A stretch of 55,142 bases of DNA, taken from the NCBI GenBank assembly GCA_017505465.1, contig JAFVPE010000032.1, forward strand, positions 1 through 55,142. The letters are read 5' to 3'. Numbering within the stretch: the stretch's first letter is position 1; every line of letters begins with the position of its first letter. A program made the position numbers and the translations under genes. The notes below the pieces were generated by a model. It ran no database searches, was not told where the DNA came from, and was given only the letters and a program-made list of their open reading frames with translations. Below are positions 15,843 to 26,557 of the stretch, piece by piece. The DNA is from Clostridia bacterium. GTDB lineage: Bacteria; Bacillota; Clostridia; Christensenellales; Borkfalkiaceae.

Positions 15843-17996
15843 ATGGATCGTAAGAAACTCTTGATAAGAGCGATAATAACCTTAGGAGCGGCAATGCTCA
15901 TTAGCGTTGTCGGCGTTTTGCTTGCATACGGCGAATTTACGCCGTTGCCTTTCCTTATTATGACGCTTGTCTTGGCGGCGGTCATTGCGTTGGTGCAGGT
16001 TGCCTTTTGGGGGATTGGAAAAACGTCGGGGACGCTTTATACGGTGCTCGGCACGGCGTTGACGGGGCTTTTGATTTCTTGCGTATTCGGTATTATCGTG
16101 TATGCGTTCATCTATTCTAGATTCAATTTTAAGGATATGGATTGGGTGCGAATCTTCAAAGGCTTTGCAATCAGTTGGAAATATTGGTTGGCGGTACTCA
16201 TCATTTGGGCGGGATTCTTCGCTTTATACTATGGATTTATCAACAGAGAGCAGCTCCCTAATATTTTCCGCAAGGGGATTCGTGGGAAAGGCAAGCTCGG
16301 GCAAATTGAAGCGAACCTTGAAAACTCCCGTTGGATGACGGATTCGGAAAGAGATAAAATTTTCTCTAGCTGTAAATACAGCGAGCTGAAAGATAGAAAG
16401 AAGGACGGTATTCCCATCCGCGCCTACGTAGAAGGAAACGATATGGGCGTTACGTTCAACTCTCCCTGCCATAGTTTGATTATCGGCGCGACGGGTAGCG
16501 GTAAAACGACGACTTTTGTAAATCCGATGATTCAAATTCTCGCAGCGAGCGCAGCAGGCTCTTCAATGCTTGTCACCGATCCGAAAGGGGAACTCTTCTC
16601 ACTGCATAGCAAGTTCCTTGTGGAACGGGGGTACGACGTAAAGGTGCTTGACCTTCGCGATACCTACCACTCCTACCGTTGGAATCCGTTAGAGCCTCTT
16701 TGGGACGCGTACAGAGAGTATGCGGAAGCGGAAAACGAAATTTACAAGCGTAAAGACGATCCTGCAAAGAGCGGTTTAAAAATGATTGCCCCTGCAAGCG
16801 AATATACGGACGTTTGGTACGAGTTCAAGGATAAGGCGATTCCAAGCGTGGAAAGACTCGTTGCGGAAGTGAACGTCTACAAGGCGCAAAAGTACGATGA
16901 AATGTACGAGGATATGAGCGATCTCGTCAGCGTACTCGTTCCCGTAGCAAATCAAAACGATCCGATGTGGGAAAAGGGCGCAAGATCGATTACGATGGCG
17001 GTGCTTCTCGGTATGCTAGAAGACAGCGACAATCCCGAGCTTGGCATGACCAAGGAAAAGTTCAATCTCTTCAATATGTCGAAGATATTGCAAACGTCCG
17101 AAGGGGAGTACAAGGAGCTGCGCCGTTTCTTCGCAGGGCGGAGTAAATTGAGCAAAGCGGTGGCGCTTTCCAAGCAGGTTATGGACGCGGCGGATAAGAC
17201 TCGTTCTTCGTATATGAGCGTGCTTTTGGAAAAGCTCTCCCTCTTCAACGATACGGGCATTTGCGGCTTGACCTCGGCATCCGATTTTAACACGGCGGAC
17301 CTTGCGTTAAAGCCCACGGCAATCTTCGTAAAGATTCCCGACGAAAAGGATACCCGTCACGGCTTGGCTTCCATCTTTATGACGAACGTGTACAAATCTC
17401 TCATCAAGATTTCCACGAAATACGAGGACTTGTCCTTGCCAAGAAACGTTTATTACATACTTGACGAATTCGGTAATATGCCCAAGATTGAGAAATTCGA
17501 TAAGATGATCACGGTAGGGCGCAGCCGTAAGATTTGGTTTAATATGATCGTGCAATCGTACGTACAGCTCAACAACGTGTACGGCGACACCGTGGCGGAC
17601 ATCGTCAAAGGCAACTGCGGCATCAAGATGTTCATCGGCTCGAACGATATGGGCACGTGTAAGGAATTTTCCGAGCTTTGCGGCAACATTACCGTCGTAA
17701 CGCAAGGGAGCTCTTCTTCGGGTAAGGATAACACGAATTATTCGCAAAATATTCAAACCCGTCCGCTCATTTATCCGAGCGAATTGCAAAAACTCAACAA
17801 CAAAACTTCGACGGGGAATTCGATTATCGTTACCTTCGGTAATTACCCGTTAAAGACGAAGTTCACCCCGAGCTACAAAGCGCCTATGTACCAAATGGGT
17901 ATGATGGATACGAACGAGCTTGAAGGCAGATACTTCGATGAAAAGGCGGTGTTCTACGATATAGCAGTCCGCAACCAAAAAATATTAGGAGGATAA
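15843..17996 (+). CDS. VirD4/TraG-type coupling ATPase
   Basis: 717 residues from the ATG at 15843 (AGGAACGG upstream); an ATG at 15813 is possible but lacks a Shine-Dalgarno. About four membrane segments lie in the first ~130 residues. Walker A GATGSGKTT is near residue 215, and MLVTDPKGELFSLHS follows as in all TraG proteins. An insertion corresponding to the all-alpha domain comes next, and Walker B YYILDEFGNMPKIEKF is near 535. In type IV secretion this hexameric inner-membrane ATPase receives substrates and feeds them to the channel. No relaxase is encoded nearby, so its substrates here are probably proteins. It heads the operon; its stop codon is embedded in the Shine-Dalgarno of the next gene. 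Confidence 0.95.
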   Translation: MDRKKLLIRAIITLGAAMLISVVGVLLAYGEFTPLPFLIMTLVLAAVIALVQVAFWGIGKTSGTLYTVLGTALTGLLISCVFGIIVYAFIYSRFNFKDMDWVRIFKGFAISWKYWLAVLIIWAGFFALYYGFINREQLPNIFRKGIRGKGKLGQIEANLENSRWMTDSERDKIFSSCKYSELKDRKKDGIPIRAYVEGNDMGVTFNSPCHSLIIGATGSGKTTTFVNPMIQILAASAAGSSMLVTDPKGELFSLHSKFLVERGYDVKVLDLRDTYHSYRWNPLEPLWDAYREYAEAENEIYKRKDDPAKSGLKMIAPASEYTDVWYEFKDKAIPSVERLVAEVNVYKAQKYDEMYEDMSDLVSVLVPVANQNDPMWEKGARSITMAVLLGMLEDSDNPELGMTKEKFNLFNMSKILQTSEGEYKELRRFFAGRSKLSKAVALSKQVMDAADKTRSSYMSVLLEKLSLFNDTGICGLTSASDFNTADLALKPTAIFVKIPDEKDTRHGLASIFMTNVYKSLIKISTKYEDLSLPRNVYYILDEFGNMPKIEKFDKMITVGRSRKIWFNMIVQSYVQLNNVYGDTVADIVKGNCGIKMFIGSNDMGTCKEFSELCGNITVVTQGSSSSGKDNTNYSQNIQTRPLIYPSELQKLNNKTSTGNSIIVTFGNYPLKTKFTPSYKAPMYQMGMMDTNELEGRYFDEKAVFYDIAVRNQKILGG

Positions 17997-17999
17997 CGG

Positions 18000-20900
18000 A
18001 TGAAAGTAAAAAGAAAGATAACTTCCATAGCAGCGGCTATCTTTATGACGTTGTTTTGCTTGATCGTCATGCTCATTCCCGTATTCTCTTATAGCGGAAA
18101 TGCAAAGCCCGTCAATAAGTTGGCGGCGGCGGACGGGGAAGCGAACGTAACGCTCGAATGGAATACTTCAAGCGGAAGCGGCACGGCTGTGGATGCGGGC
18201 GGCATTGCATATTCCACCAATTTGGGGAAGGAAACTGCGAAGCAAACGGTGAAAGCAAAGCTCACGCTTCACAATCCGCAAAAGGACGTAGACGTCAAGG
18301 TGCGCGTGGTAACCCACGACGTTTCCGCAAGAGAGAGATATAACTCGATTGGCGATTACGACGCAATCGATAATACGTACACCTTAAACAGCGATATGAC
18401 GACGGCGGAAATCGCCATTAGCGTGTATCCTCAATACAATTACCGTAAAGACAGTCTTGACTTGTCTATTAGAAAAGGGAATGCGCAAGTGATAACAACG
18501 AAAGTATTCGGCTTGCGAATCCATTCGGTGGAAAACGCAGTTGCGAACCACAACAAGAACTCCCTTTTGGCACAGGTTTTGTGTGATACGTCGCAAATAC
18601 TTGATACGTGGACGAACGAGACGTTCGTTTATTATCTCGGCGAATTTAACGAGGGGTATAGCTATCTTGCAACGGGTTTGGAATACTCGCAGTCCATTAG
18701 CGATTTTTCCTCGAAGAAGGTAAATGGTAAAAAGACGACGCAAACGACGCTTCTCAACCCTACGACGTGGATTCCCACGGATCAGTTGACCGTTTTGAGA
18801 AACTTTTATAGCGAGGAGCTTGCTTATTATTATAGAGTGAACGGCTACGTAAAGACCGATTGCGATTTGCCTACGGGTACGACGTTCAAGATTTGGAACG
18901 ACAACGGTACGTTGTACGAAGACGATTGGGCAGAACCCAAGGACGACGGCGTTGGCAGTCATTACGAATTCCCGAGAGAAGGGGACGGCACGTCGAAGGG
19001 AATTTCCCACAATAGCAGAGACGTAGCGAACAACGCAACGAAATATCTCAAATATGACGGCAAAGACGTGACGTTTTGGTTTAAAAACCGTTCCTGTACC
19101 CCGAGAACGCTGCACGATTGGTACTATCAGATGATTATTGATAGCAACACCAAGCCTACGGTGACGGGGTATCGTATGGACACGGGCGCATACGGCTACG
19201 GCGACGAGCTGTACCTTGCGGTGGATTTCAGCAAGGAAGTGCAAGTAAAAGTTCCTAGTGGTTCGACCTTCCAAGTGCGCGGCTACATTGGAGGGAGCGA
19301 AGTACTCTTCGATTACGCAGGCGGCAGTCAAACGTCCACCTTGTATTTCAAGAAGTCCTTGGATGCGGTGGAATACAACGGAACGTCGGTTAGTATTGTA
19401 AGCTTTGAAGGGGCGAACGTAGAAGTTTCCGATATGTTTATGAACGGAAATAATATGAACAACATGTTAGAGCTTGCAGAGCTTCCCCGTGCTTCTAGAT
19501 ACAATCCTTTGGCAACCTTCAACACCACGGTGGATACGAGAAGCCCCGACGTGGAAACGAGTTATACGTCTCAATACACGAAGAAATCGCACGTAGTGCC
19601 CATCGAATTGTCGAGCATTACGGACGCGGCGACGATGGACGTTTGTTGGTCGGAAAGCCAAGACGCTGCAAGTATTACGAATTGGACGCCCGTCAACATT
19701 AGCGGTAACGGGACGGTCAACGTAACGGGCAGCAACTTTACGGGAACGAGATACTTGCACGTACGCGTAACGAGCGCGACGGGCAAACGGACGATAAAAA
19801 CGCTCGGTCCGTACGAGTTCGATAATAACGATCCCAAAATTAAAAATATTTCCGTAACGGACAACAATATCTATCAAAAGCAGCATGCGGTAAGCGTTAC
19901 GATTGAGAATTTGGAAGAGGCTGCGCAAACCTATCTTAACAAAGTGTACCTGTACGTAAAAGATACGTCGGGCAGCACGATTGTAGATAAGAAGCTCGTG
20001 TACGACCGCGACAGCAGCTCCAATCTTTTGACGGCAGGCGAAGGAAACGTTTACAATATGAACGTGGACACGGTGTTGCTTGGGATAAGCGCAGATACCT
20101 ACGGCGATTATAGAATCGGCTTTACGGCGGAAGATACGCTTGGCAACACGCAAACCGAGCCCGTATATGCAAACAAAGCAACGGCGTTCGATAACCGCGA
20201 CACCTTTGAAGCGATTGTTCAAAAGGACGCAAGCGAAAAAGATTTTATCTTTGACGATCAGGAAATTATCGTGATGAGCGGTGAAAGCCGCACGGTATCC
20301 TTGATTGCGGAAGGCACGCAATATGCGAGCTTGTCGGTAAAGAGTATCGCAAAGAACGGAACGCTTATCTATGACGATACGAAGGGCGCGTACGGCGCGT
20401 CGCCGTCGGAGGAAGCGAAGTTGGACGGCTACGATGCGTCGAACGTTAGCGGTTGGACGGTAACTTCATCGGATAGCAAATTTACGGCGGCGGTTACGTT
20501 TGCGCAGGACGCGGAAGGCTATTACGACGTTATCGTAATTGCAAACAAGCAAAGACAATCGCAGGTTATCCGTTTCTTCTTGACGAAAGAAGCAGAGCAA
20601 TCCAATCCCGACAACTATAAGGCGTTGTATGCGGAAGATAGATTGCTCATCAACGAAGTATGGCGTTTCACCACCAACTACTTCTATAAATACGGGACGG
20701 ATCCCGAAAAATACGTCAACGTAACCCCCGATAAGAATCCGATATTCTCATCCAAGGATAAGGCGTTGGAATATGCGAAGTTTAAGGAATATCAAGATTT
20801 GACTCCTATCGTATTGGAAGCTTCGCAGGCGCAACAGTTAGAAGCGGGTACGAACAGCGCGTTTATGAAAGCGAGCGTTCCCGAAAATGAAAACGTCACG

Positions 20901-23900
20901 GCGCAGGCAGGGCAAATTTGGATTCGCTACAAGAGTACGAATTGGAAGGTGGGCAGTACGAGCTCCAATTCGACGTCGAGTTGGGTATATTACTACTATG
21001 GCGACGGCTCGGGCGTGGAAACGGGAACGACTCCCATCATTAGTGACGTGAAAAAGCTTCCTAGCTACTTGGAAGAAGCGGTAATCATCAACGCAAAGAA
21101 GATTTGCGGATACGACGGCGAACCGTACTACTTGACGTACAATAACGGCCACCAAACGACGGGAAGGACGCTTACCTATGAAAAGGAAGCAATCTTCTTC
21201 GATCCGCTCACCTATACGGACGGATTTGCCATTCCCGTAGAATATTCGGGAGATCCCGACATCTACGACAACACGGTGAACGTGGACGTAAACGGCAAGG
21301 CGCAGGACCTTCCTTATTTTAGCGAACACGACGTTTATTTTGAAGGGGGCTACGGCGCGTTGTACTACCGCTTGCTCGGTGCGGAAGCGTGGTCGGTTGC
21401 CTATAACGGCGATCAACTGCAATCCTTCTTCAAAACCACGGGCGTGTACGAATTTGTGGAAATGGGGAACGGCTACAAACAGTATTATCTCTACGTAGAC
21501 AAGAGCGAACCCATTCTCTTCTACGATTTCACGCATCAAAATTCAGAAGAATCGACGGTTAGCTATCTCGATAAGAATATCGAAGGCTCGGTATTCAACG
21601 CAAAATCGGTTACGTTGAAGGGAATCCTTTACGGCTCGAACAGCGTTCCCGGGTACACGTCGGAAGTGGACGAATACGCATACGTATGCGTTATGAACTC
21701 CAACAGTACCGTTCTTCTCAAGTTCTTGACGATGAAACAACTCCACGAAATGGAAAACGGGTATCCTTTGACGTCGGGTACGTATCAAATTTATGCGTAC
21801 GACCGTTTGGGAAACAGTACTTATATGACGGTGCGCGTCAACGACGAAACGTTGTCCGTAGTCGAACAAATCCGTGAGAACAATTCCATCACCTTCCATT
21901 TTAACAGAAGGTTGACGGAAATTCGCGAAGAAACGTTTGAAATCTATCGGGACGGCGTAAAGTTAGACGTTGCTTACGCAGAAGCAATTACCTTTAAAGA
22001 AAGCGGTTTATACCGCGTCAAACTGACGGATATTTACGGTTATTCAATTGATCAAACTTTCGAGTTTACCCGTGATTATCCCGAACTTAGATTCTACTAC
22101 ACCGAAAACGGCAGATACCACGAAGTTCCCGTTGTGGACGAAACGGCAGAGGACAGCGAGGACGCAACGGTTTCCACCGACCAAGCGGTAAAGGTTATCA
22201 AACAAACGGATAATTCCTATTTGGTTATCTGTGCGGAAGATATCCGCATTACCTACTCGAACGAAACCGACTATATTGTGAGAACGGTATCGGGCAATCC
22301 GACGGTAAAACAGGGCGGATTGAACTCCGTTACGTTGGACATTTCGGGCGGTACGGAAGATTGGGGGATTCAAATTGCATACGAGGACGATCCTTTGGTT
22401 TACGTATCGGTGATTTGCTCCTATGACGTGGACGCTCCCGTTATCTCGGCGTACGGAGAAACGACGAAGTACGTCTATAACGATACGAACGGCGGTAACA
22501 ACGTACTCTTCCAAGAGGACGGCACGAGAACGGTTGTCGTGGAAAACGGAAGCCGACTCAACACCACGTCGATTACGATGAATTGGTCGGACGAAAACGA
22601 GTTGAGAAAGGTCTACTACGTAAGACAAGGCGAAGATTCGCAGGTTGTAGAATTGGAAGATCCCAACGCAGGTACTTGCGTGATCGAGGGAGCAGGAAGG
22701 TACACCTTCTATGCGGTTGACTTAATCGGCAATACGGCGGAATTTAGCTTTACGTTGGCGGAAACGCTCAACCTTACCTATATGATCGGGGACAAAGAAA
22801 TCCCGTTTAGGCCTAACCCGCTCGATTATATCGACGGCGACGTATATACGGAAACGCAATATACGGGCGAAGCGGTACGCTTCATGTTCAACAATTACGG
22901 TACGGCGGTTGTGCTTTGGTCCAACGGCGTGGAAGCTTACATCTACTACATCATTTATTCGGAAGACGGAATCTTTATCGTGTATTTGCAAGACGGTGAA
23001 GAAATTCTTGTCAATACGACAACCGAGCTTATAGCAAGCGGTACGTTAATGGAAGAACCTTTCCGTTTGTGCCACGGCTCGACGTCGGACGGACGGTATT
23101 TGGAAATACCCGCTCCGCAAACGGCGTACGAATTTTGGCAGTTCCGTATAAGCGACGCCATGGGGGTTAGTCCCGTTATCACGCAGTTCGTGCAATCGAA
23201 TGCGTTGCCGGAAGTGGAGCTTGTAGAAGAGGACGGCGAAGCCGTACCGCAGAACACGTCCGATTTCGTTGGCGTGAACTCGGCGGTGAGCATTGTCGGC
23301 GAAAGCGTAAGCGATGAAATTCAATCGGTTGTGGCGTATCGCAACGAAAAATATTCGATGGATTTCACGAATGCGCAGGCATACGTTATGTATGACGGAA
23401 CGGGCTATGCGAGCATCTCCGAACACGGGTATTACAAGATCGTTGCAACGAATATCTACGGAAACGAACAAGTGACCTATCTTAGACTTAGCTTTGCCTT
23501 GGATATTAACGTGCTTGTAGAATATGCGGACGGCGAACAAAGAACGTACACGCTCGGCACGGAAAAGACGCAAAGCTTTAAGAGTAATTCCCTTGTCGGG
23601 TTCTCCGTTTGGGATATGGAATGCAAAATTTCCGTAAAGAAAAACGGCATAGCTTTCTTACCTAAGTTTGAGCAAAGAATAGGACATTTCTATTTTGAAT
23701 TGAGCGCATACGGCGAATATGAAATCACGGCGCTCGACTCCTGCGGAAACCTTTATAAGATAAGCGTTTCCCTGCAAGAACCGAAGGAAATCCCTTACCA
23801 AGACTATTTGACGGACTTTAATGAAGAAGCTTTGTATAAGGATAAGTTTTATTCAAATGCGCCCGTTAGTCTTGACCGCGCGATGGTAGAAAACGGCGCA

Positions 23901-25433
23901 ATCGGTTGCGTAACCTACGTTTACGTAGATGGGAACGGCAAAAAATACCCCGCGGTGACGTTGTACGACGTCATCTCGCAAGTGCCGATAGAATACAGCG
24001 AAGAAAATTTCCTTCGCAGTATTGGGAAAGAAGGGGACGGCGTATACGAAGTAACGTTTACCGACGCCTACGGCAACAAGTGTAAAGAAACCGTGAGAAT
24101 TTCGACGGCAGCGCAGCTTTTCATTAGCCGCACGACGCAAAACGGCTCAAGGGCGGATGCTTGGACGTTGCAAGACGCGCTCGATATCGGCGTTTGGAGC
24201 AACCGACTCGTCACCTTGACGGACAAAGCAAAAGCTTCGCTTTTGACCGTGGACGGCAAGAAGGCGGAATTCGTAGACGGTAAGTACGTTTTGGAATATC
24301 CTTCCATGACAACGACGGAAGACGTGCAAAGACAAGTCGTGTACGTGGATGAATACGGAAACAAGTATTCATTTACCGTACACTTGTACAGAAAGACGCC
24401 CGAAGTGACGCTTGAAAGTGAGAAACAGCTCATCGTCATCGGCGGCGAAGCGTATTTGCAGGGTTCGTTTGCATACGCTTGGACGGATACGAAGGTAACG
24501 GCGACCTATGCGGTGGATATGAGCGACGCGAAGCCTTATGTAAGCGGAACGGTATTCACGGAAGACGCGTACTACGCATTCACCTTTACGGATATCGCAG
24601 GGAATGAAGCGACGAGAACGGTTACCATCGATACAAAGGTTTCCTACTCTCTTAGAAACGGCGGCATTACGGTATTGTCGGGCATTACGGCAAACGGCAC
24701 GGTGAGCTTGTACGAAGAAGGGGAAAGCTTGACGGTGGAAAGCGTTGAAAAGGACGGCAAAGTTTTAAAGACGAAGGACCGCAGTTTCAACGAACACGGC
24801 GTTTACAAGCTTGTGATTAAAGACGTGCTTGGCAACAGAACGTCCTTGGAATTTACGATTTACAACCACGCCATGAATAGCTTTTCTTATACGGCGAACG
24901 AAAACTATTCCATCACTCAAGTATGGTATCACCGTGAAGAAGGCTTGCAGTCCTACGTCGGCGACGTCGTAATGGACGAAACGCAAACAAGACACGTGTA
25001 CGCGTTCAAGATTGAAGGGCAGTACGAAATCGATCTTTATCACCAAGCGACGGGGGAAACCTTCTCGTTTACGGTATTCATCGACGATACGGCTCCTACA
25101 GCGGCGCTTGTAGGCGTAGAACAAAAAGGCACAACGAGAAAGAACGTTACTTTGGAAGGCTTGCAGGCAGGCGACGTTGTGAAAATCTACAACGGCAAAA
25201 AGCTGATACAAACCTTCAAGGTGGAAGCGGATGGGCAATCCCCGACAATCAAGGAAGCAGGGAAGTACCGCGTGGTTATCACGGACGAAGCCGGCAACAC
25301 TACGGAATATAGGTTTACCCGTGAATTCACGACGAATAGGGCTTCCAACCTTCTCATCATCTTATTACTTTCTCTTACGGTAGCAGGCGGATTTATTTAT
25401 ATCGTCTTGCGCGACAAAAACAAGATTAAATAA
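18000..25433 (+). CDS. Giant Ig-repeat surface protein, membrane anchored
   Basis: 2477 residues. A signal peptide (about 1-35) precedes an extracellular chain that ends in one membrane segment (about 2447-2470, SNLLIILLLSLTVAGGFIYI) and a short basic cytoplasmic tail; there is no LPXTG motif. From about residue 680, and most regularly from 1250 on, an Ig-like unit recurs with the signature G-x-Y-x-[VI]-x-x-x-D-x-x-G-N, for example GKYRVVITDEAGN, AYYAFTFTDIAGN and GVYEVTFTDAYGN; I count at least ten. The first ~650 residues are also beta-rich but less regular. It lies between VirD4 and the pilin gene without a terminator, so it is probably a structural or adhesive part of the secretion machine, able to span the cell wall or bind a target. 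Confidence 0.88.
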   Translation: MKVKRKITSIAAAIFMTLFCLIVMLIPVFSYSGNAKPVNKLAAADGEANVTLEWNTSSGSGTAVDAGGIAYSTNLGKETAKQTVKAKLTLHNPQKDVDVKVRVVTHDVSARERYNSIGDYDAIDNTYTLNSDMTTAEIAISVYPQYNYRKDSLDLSIRKGNAQVITTKVFGLRIHSVENAVANHNKNSLLAQVLCDTSQILDTWTNETFVYYLGEFNEGYSYLATGLEYSQSISDFSSKKVNGKKTTQTTLLNPTTWIPTDQLTVLRNFYSEELAYYYRVNGYVKTDCDLPTGTTFKIWNDNGTLYEDDWAEPKDDGVGSHYEFPREGDGTSKGISHNSRDVANNATKYLKYDGKDVTFWFKNRSCTPRTLHDWYYQMIIDSNTKPTVTGYRMDTGAYGYGDELYLAVDFSKEVQVKVPSGSTFQVRGYIGGSEVLFDYAGGSQTSTLYFKKSLDAVEYNGTSVSIVSFEGANVEVSDMFMNGNNMNNMLELAELPRASRYNPLATFNTTVDTRSPDVETSYTSQYTKKSHVVPIELSSITDAATMDVCWSESQDAASITNWTPVNISGNGTVNVTGSNFTGTRYLHVRVTSATGKRTIKTLGPYEFDNNDPKIKNISVTDNNIYQKQHAVSVTIENLEEAAQTYLNKVYLYVKDTSGSTIVDKKLVYDRDSSSNLLTAGEGNVYNMNVDTVLLGISADTYGDYRIGFTAEDTLGNTQTEPVYANKATAFDNRDTFEAIVQKDASEKDFIFDDQEIIVMSGESRTVSLIAEGTQYASLSVKSIAKNGTLIYDDTKGAYGASPSEEAKLDGYDASNVSGWTVTSSDSKFTAAVTFAQDAEGYYDVIVIANKQRQSQVIRFFLTKEAEQSNPDNYKALYAEDRLLINEVWRFTTNYFYKYGTDPEKYVNVTPDKNPIFSSKDKALEYAKFKEYQDLTPIVLEASQAQQLEAGTNSAFMKASVPENENVTAQAGQIWIRYKSTNWKVGSTSSNSTSSWVYYYYGDGSGVETGTTPIISDVKKLPSYLEEAVIINAKKICGYDGEPYYLTYNNGHQTTGRTLTYEKEAIFFDPLTYTDGFAIPVEYSGDPDIYDNTVNVDVNGKAQDLPYFSEHDVYFEGGYGALYYRLLGAEAWSVAYNGDQLQSFFKTTGVYEFVEMGNGYKQYYLYVDKSEPILFYDFTHQNSEESTVSYLDKNIEGSVFNAKSVTLKGILYGSNSVPGYTSEVDEYAYVCVMNSNSTVLLKFLTMKQLHEMENGYPLTSGTYQIYAYDRLGNSTYMTVRVNDETLSVVEQIRENNSITFHFNRRLTEIREETFEIYRDGVKLDVAYAEAITFKESGLYRVKLTDIYGYSIDQTFEFTRDYPELRFYYTENGRYHEVPVVDETAEDSEDATVSTDQAVKVIKQTDNSYLVICAEDIRITYSNETDYIVRTVSGNPTVKQGGLNSVTLDISGGTEDWGIQIAYEDDPLVYVSVICSYDVDAPVISAYGETTKYVYNDTNGGNNVLFQEDGTRTVVVENGSRLNTTSITMNWSDENELRKVYYVRQGEDSQVVELEDPNAGTCVIEGAGRYTFYAVDLIGNTAEFSFTLAETLNLTYMIGDKEIPFRPNPLDYIDGDVYTETQYTGEAVRFMFNNYGTAVVLWSNGVEAYIYYIIYSEDGIFIVYLQDGEEILVNTTTELIASGTLMEEPFRLCHGSTSDGRYLEIPAPQTAYEFWQFRISDAMGVSPVITQFVQSNALPEVELVEEDGEAVPQNTSDFVGVNSAVSIVGESVSDEIQSVVAYRNEKYSMDFTNAQAYVMYDGTGYASISEHGYYKIVATNIYGNEQVTYLRLSFALDINVLVEYADGEQRTYTLGTEKTQSFKSNSLVGFSVWDMECKISVKKNGIAFLPKFEQRIGHFYFELSAYGEYEITALDSCGNLYKISVSLQEPKEIPYQDYLTDFNEEALYKDKFYSNAPVSLDRAMVENGAIGCVTYVYVDGNGKKYPAVTLYDVISQVPIEYSEENFLRSIGKEGDGVYEVTFTDAYGNKCKETVRISTAAQLFISRTTQNGSRADAWTLQDALDIGVWSNRLVTLTDKAKASLLTVDGKKAEFVDGKYVLEYPSMTTTEDVQRQVVYVDEYGNKYSFTVHLYRKTPEVTLESEKQLIVIGGEAYLQGSFAYAWTDTKVTATYAVDMSDAKPYVSGTVFTEDAYYAFTFTDIAGNEATRTVTIDTKVSYSLRNGGITVLSGITANGTVSLYEEGESLTVESVEKDGKVLKTKDRSFNEHGVYKLVIKDVLGNRTSLEFTIYNHAMNSFSYTANENYSITQVWYHREEGLQSYVGDVVMDETQTRHVYAFKIEGQYEIDLYHQATGETFSFTVFIDDTAPTAALVGVEQKGTTRKNVTLEGLQAGDVVKIYNGKKLIQTFKVEADGQSPTIKEAGKYRVVITDEAGNTTEYRFTREFTTNRASNLLIILLLSLTVAGGFIYIVLRDKNKIK

Positions 25434-25459
25434 AAAAATATATTATAAGGAGATATATT

Positions 25460-25765
25460 ATGAACTTCATCACTAATTTATTGATTTCGCAAGCAGACAT
25501 TCAAAGAGTAGTCGATCCCCTTATGGATCTCATTTCTATTGCGTTGCCCGTGCTTTTGGGCTTGGTAGGTTCGCTCGGCGCAATTTGGTGTATCGTACTT
25601 GGCGTTAAGTATGCGAAAGCAGAAGATCCTCAAGAACACGAAAAAGCGAAGAATGCGCTTAAAAACGCAATCATCGGTTTCGTGCTTATCTTCGTTCTTC
25701 TCATCATGCTTCAAGTTGGTGTAAGCGTATTCACGAACTATTGGTCGACCTATAACTATCAGTAA
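25460..25765 (+). CDS. VirB2-like pilin / T4SS channel subunit
   Basis: 101 residues with two hydrophobic helices (about 27-50, LISIALPVLLGLVGSLGAIW, and 70-92, AIIGFVLIFVLLIMLQVGVS) joined by a short charged loop YAKAEDPQEHEKAKNAL. This is the layout of VirB2/TrbC-type pilins and of the family annotated as Mbov_0395 pilin-like proteins in mycoplasma integrative elements and in Bacillota. It should assemble the pilus or channel. A strong AAGGAG site precedes it, consistent with a subunit made in large amounts. Its stop codon overlaps the next start (TAATG). Confidence 0.85.
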   Translation: MNFITNLLISQADIQRVVDPLMDLISIALPVLLGLVGSLGAIWCIVLGVKYAKAEDPQEHEKAKNALKNAIIGFVLIFVLLIMLQVGVSVFTNYWSTYNYQ

Positions 25766-26517
25766 TGAAGATTATAAAAAAACTGTCAGCCTTGCTGCTT
25801 AGCGTTGTTACGGCTTTCAGTTTGAGCTCCTGTATAGATTTGGGAGTAGGGGACGAGGACGATTCGTATAAGAAGTACATATCTAGCGTACTCCTACTCT
25901 CTCCGCTTGGGAGAACAAGACGGACGATGCTCCGTTTCAACAAAGATATACATTTGGGCGACACCGCGATCAACGATGACGTTGTGCCGTATAGGGCGTA
26001 TTCGTACATCGGTTTCCACGTTTCCACTTCGTACGACGTAGTGGTGGACGAATTTGCGCTTTTTGCCAAGATGCCCGAAGTGGGCGGCGGAAGCTCGGCT
26101 ACTTTGGAAATGTACTTTTACGTTACTGACAAGATGCCTACAAAGCTTGGCGGACTGTTTGGAAAGGACGACGTATATTTGCCTGAAGAGCCCGATTATT
26201 CGGACGAGAACGATTACGACGACGATCCTTTGGCAGAACCGCCCAAGGACGACGACGGAAACGTTGTAGATCGCGACAACGAAGTGACGGAAGACGACTT
26301 GCAAGGCAAGTATTTTTCGGCGACAATGGAAGTCTCGGACGTTTGGTCCTCGGCGCATTTTAAGTTTGAAGTGCCGCAGGAAGTAAACCGCGGGGATTAC
26401 ATCGTCATCAAGATTCTAAATAACTGTGTGGCAAAAGATTACGAAACGGCAGATAAAAACGTAATGTTCACAGTCAATCATTTAATGTTTCGCTTTACGT
26501 ATGCAGATTCGGAGTGA
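25765..26517 (+). CDS. Predicted lipoprotein of the secretion operon
   Basis: 250 residues. The N-terminus is a lipoprotein signal peptide with lipobox LSSC at about 20-23. The mature part begins with an acidic stretch, continues as a beta-rich domain (VVPYRAYSYIGFHVSTSY, then TLEMYFYVTDKMPTKLGG), has a very acidic central loop (about 130-165) and ends in more beta strands. I do not recognise the family. Its start overlaps the pilin stop, so translation is coupled. The position suggests an extracellular, membrane-tethered accessory part that caps, stabilises or anchors the pilus or the giant surface protein. That function is inferred. Confidence 0.75.
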   Translation: MKIIKKLSALLLSVVTAFSLSSCIDLGVGDEDDSYKKYISSVLLLSPLGRTRRTMLRFNKDIHLGDTAINDDVVPYRAYSYIGFHVSTSYDVVVDEFALFAKMPEVGGGSSATLEMYFYVTDKMPTKLGGLFGKDDVYLPEEPDYSDENDYDDDPLAEPPKDDDGNVVDRDNEVTEDDLQGKYFSATMEVSDVWSSAHFKFEVPQEVNRGDYIVIKILNNCVAKDYETADKNVMFTVNHLMFRFTYADSE

Positions 26518-26557
26518 TTTCACAACGGTTTTGTGAGGTAAAGCACAGAGGGACCGT

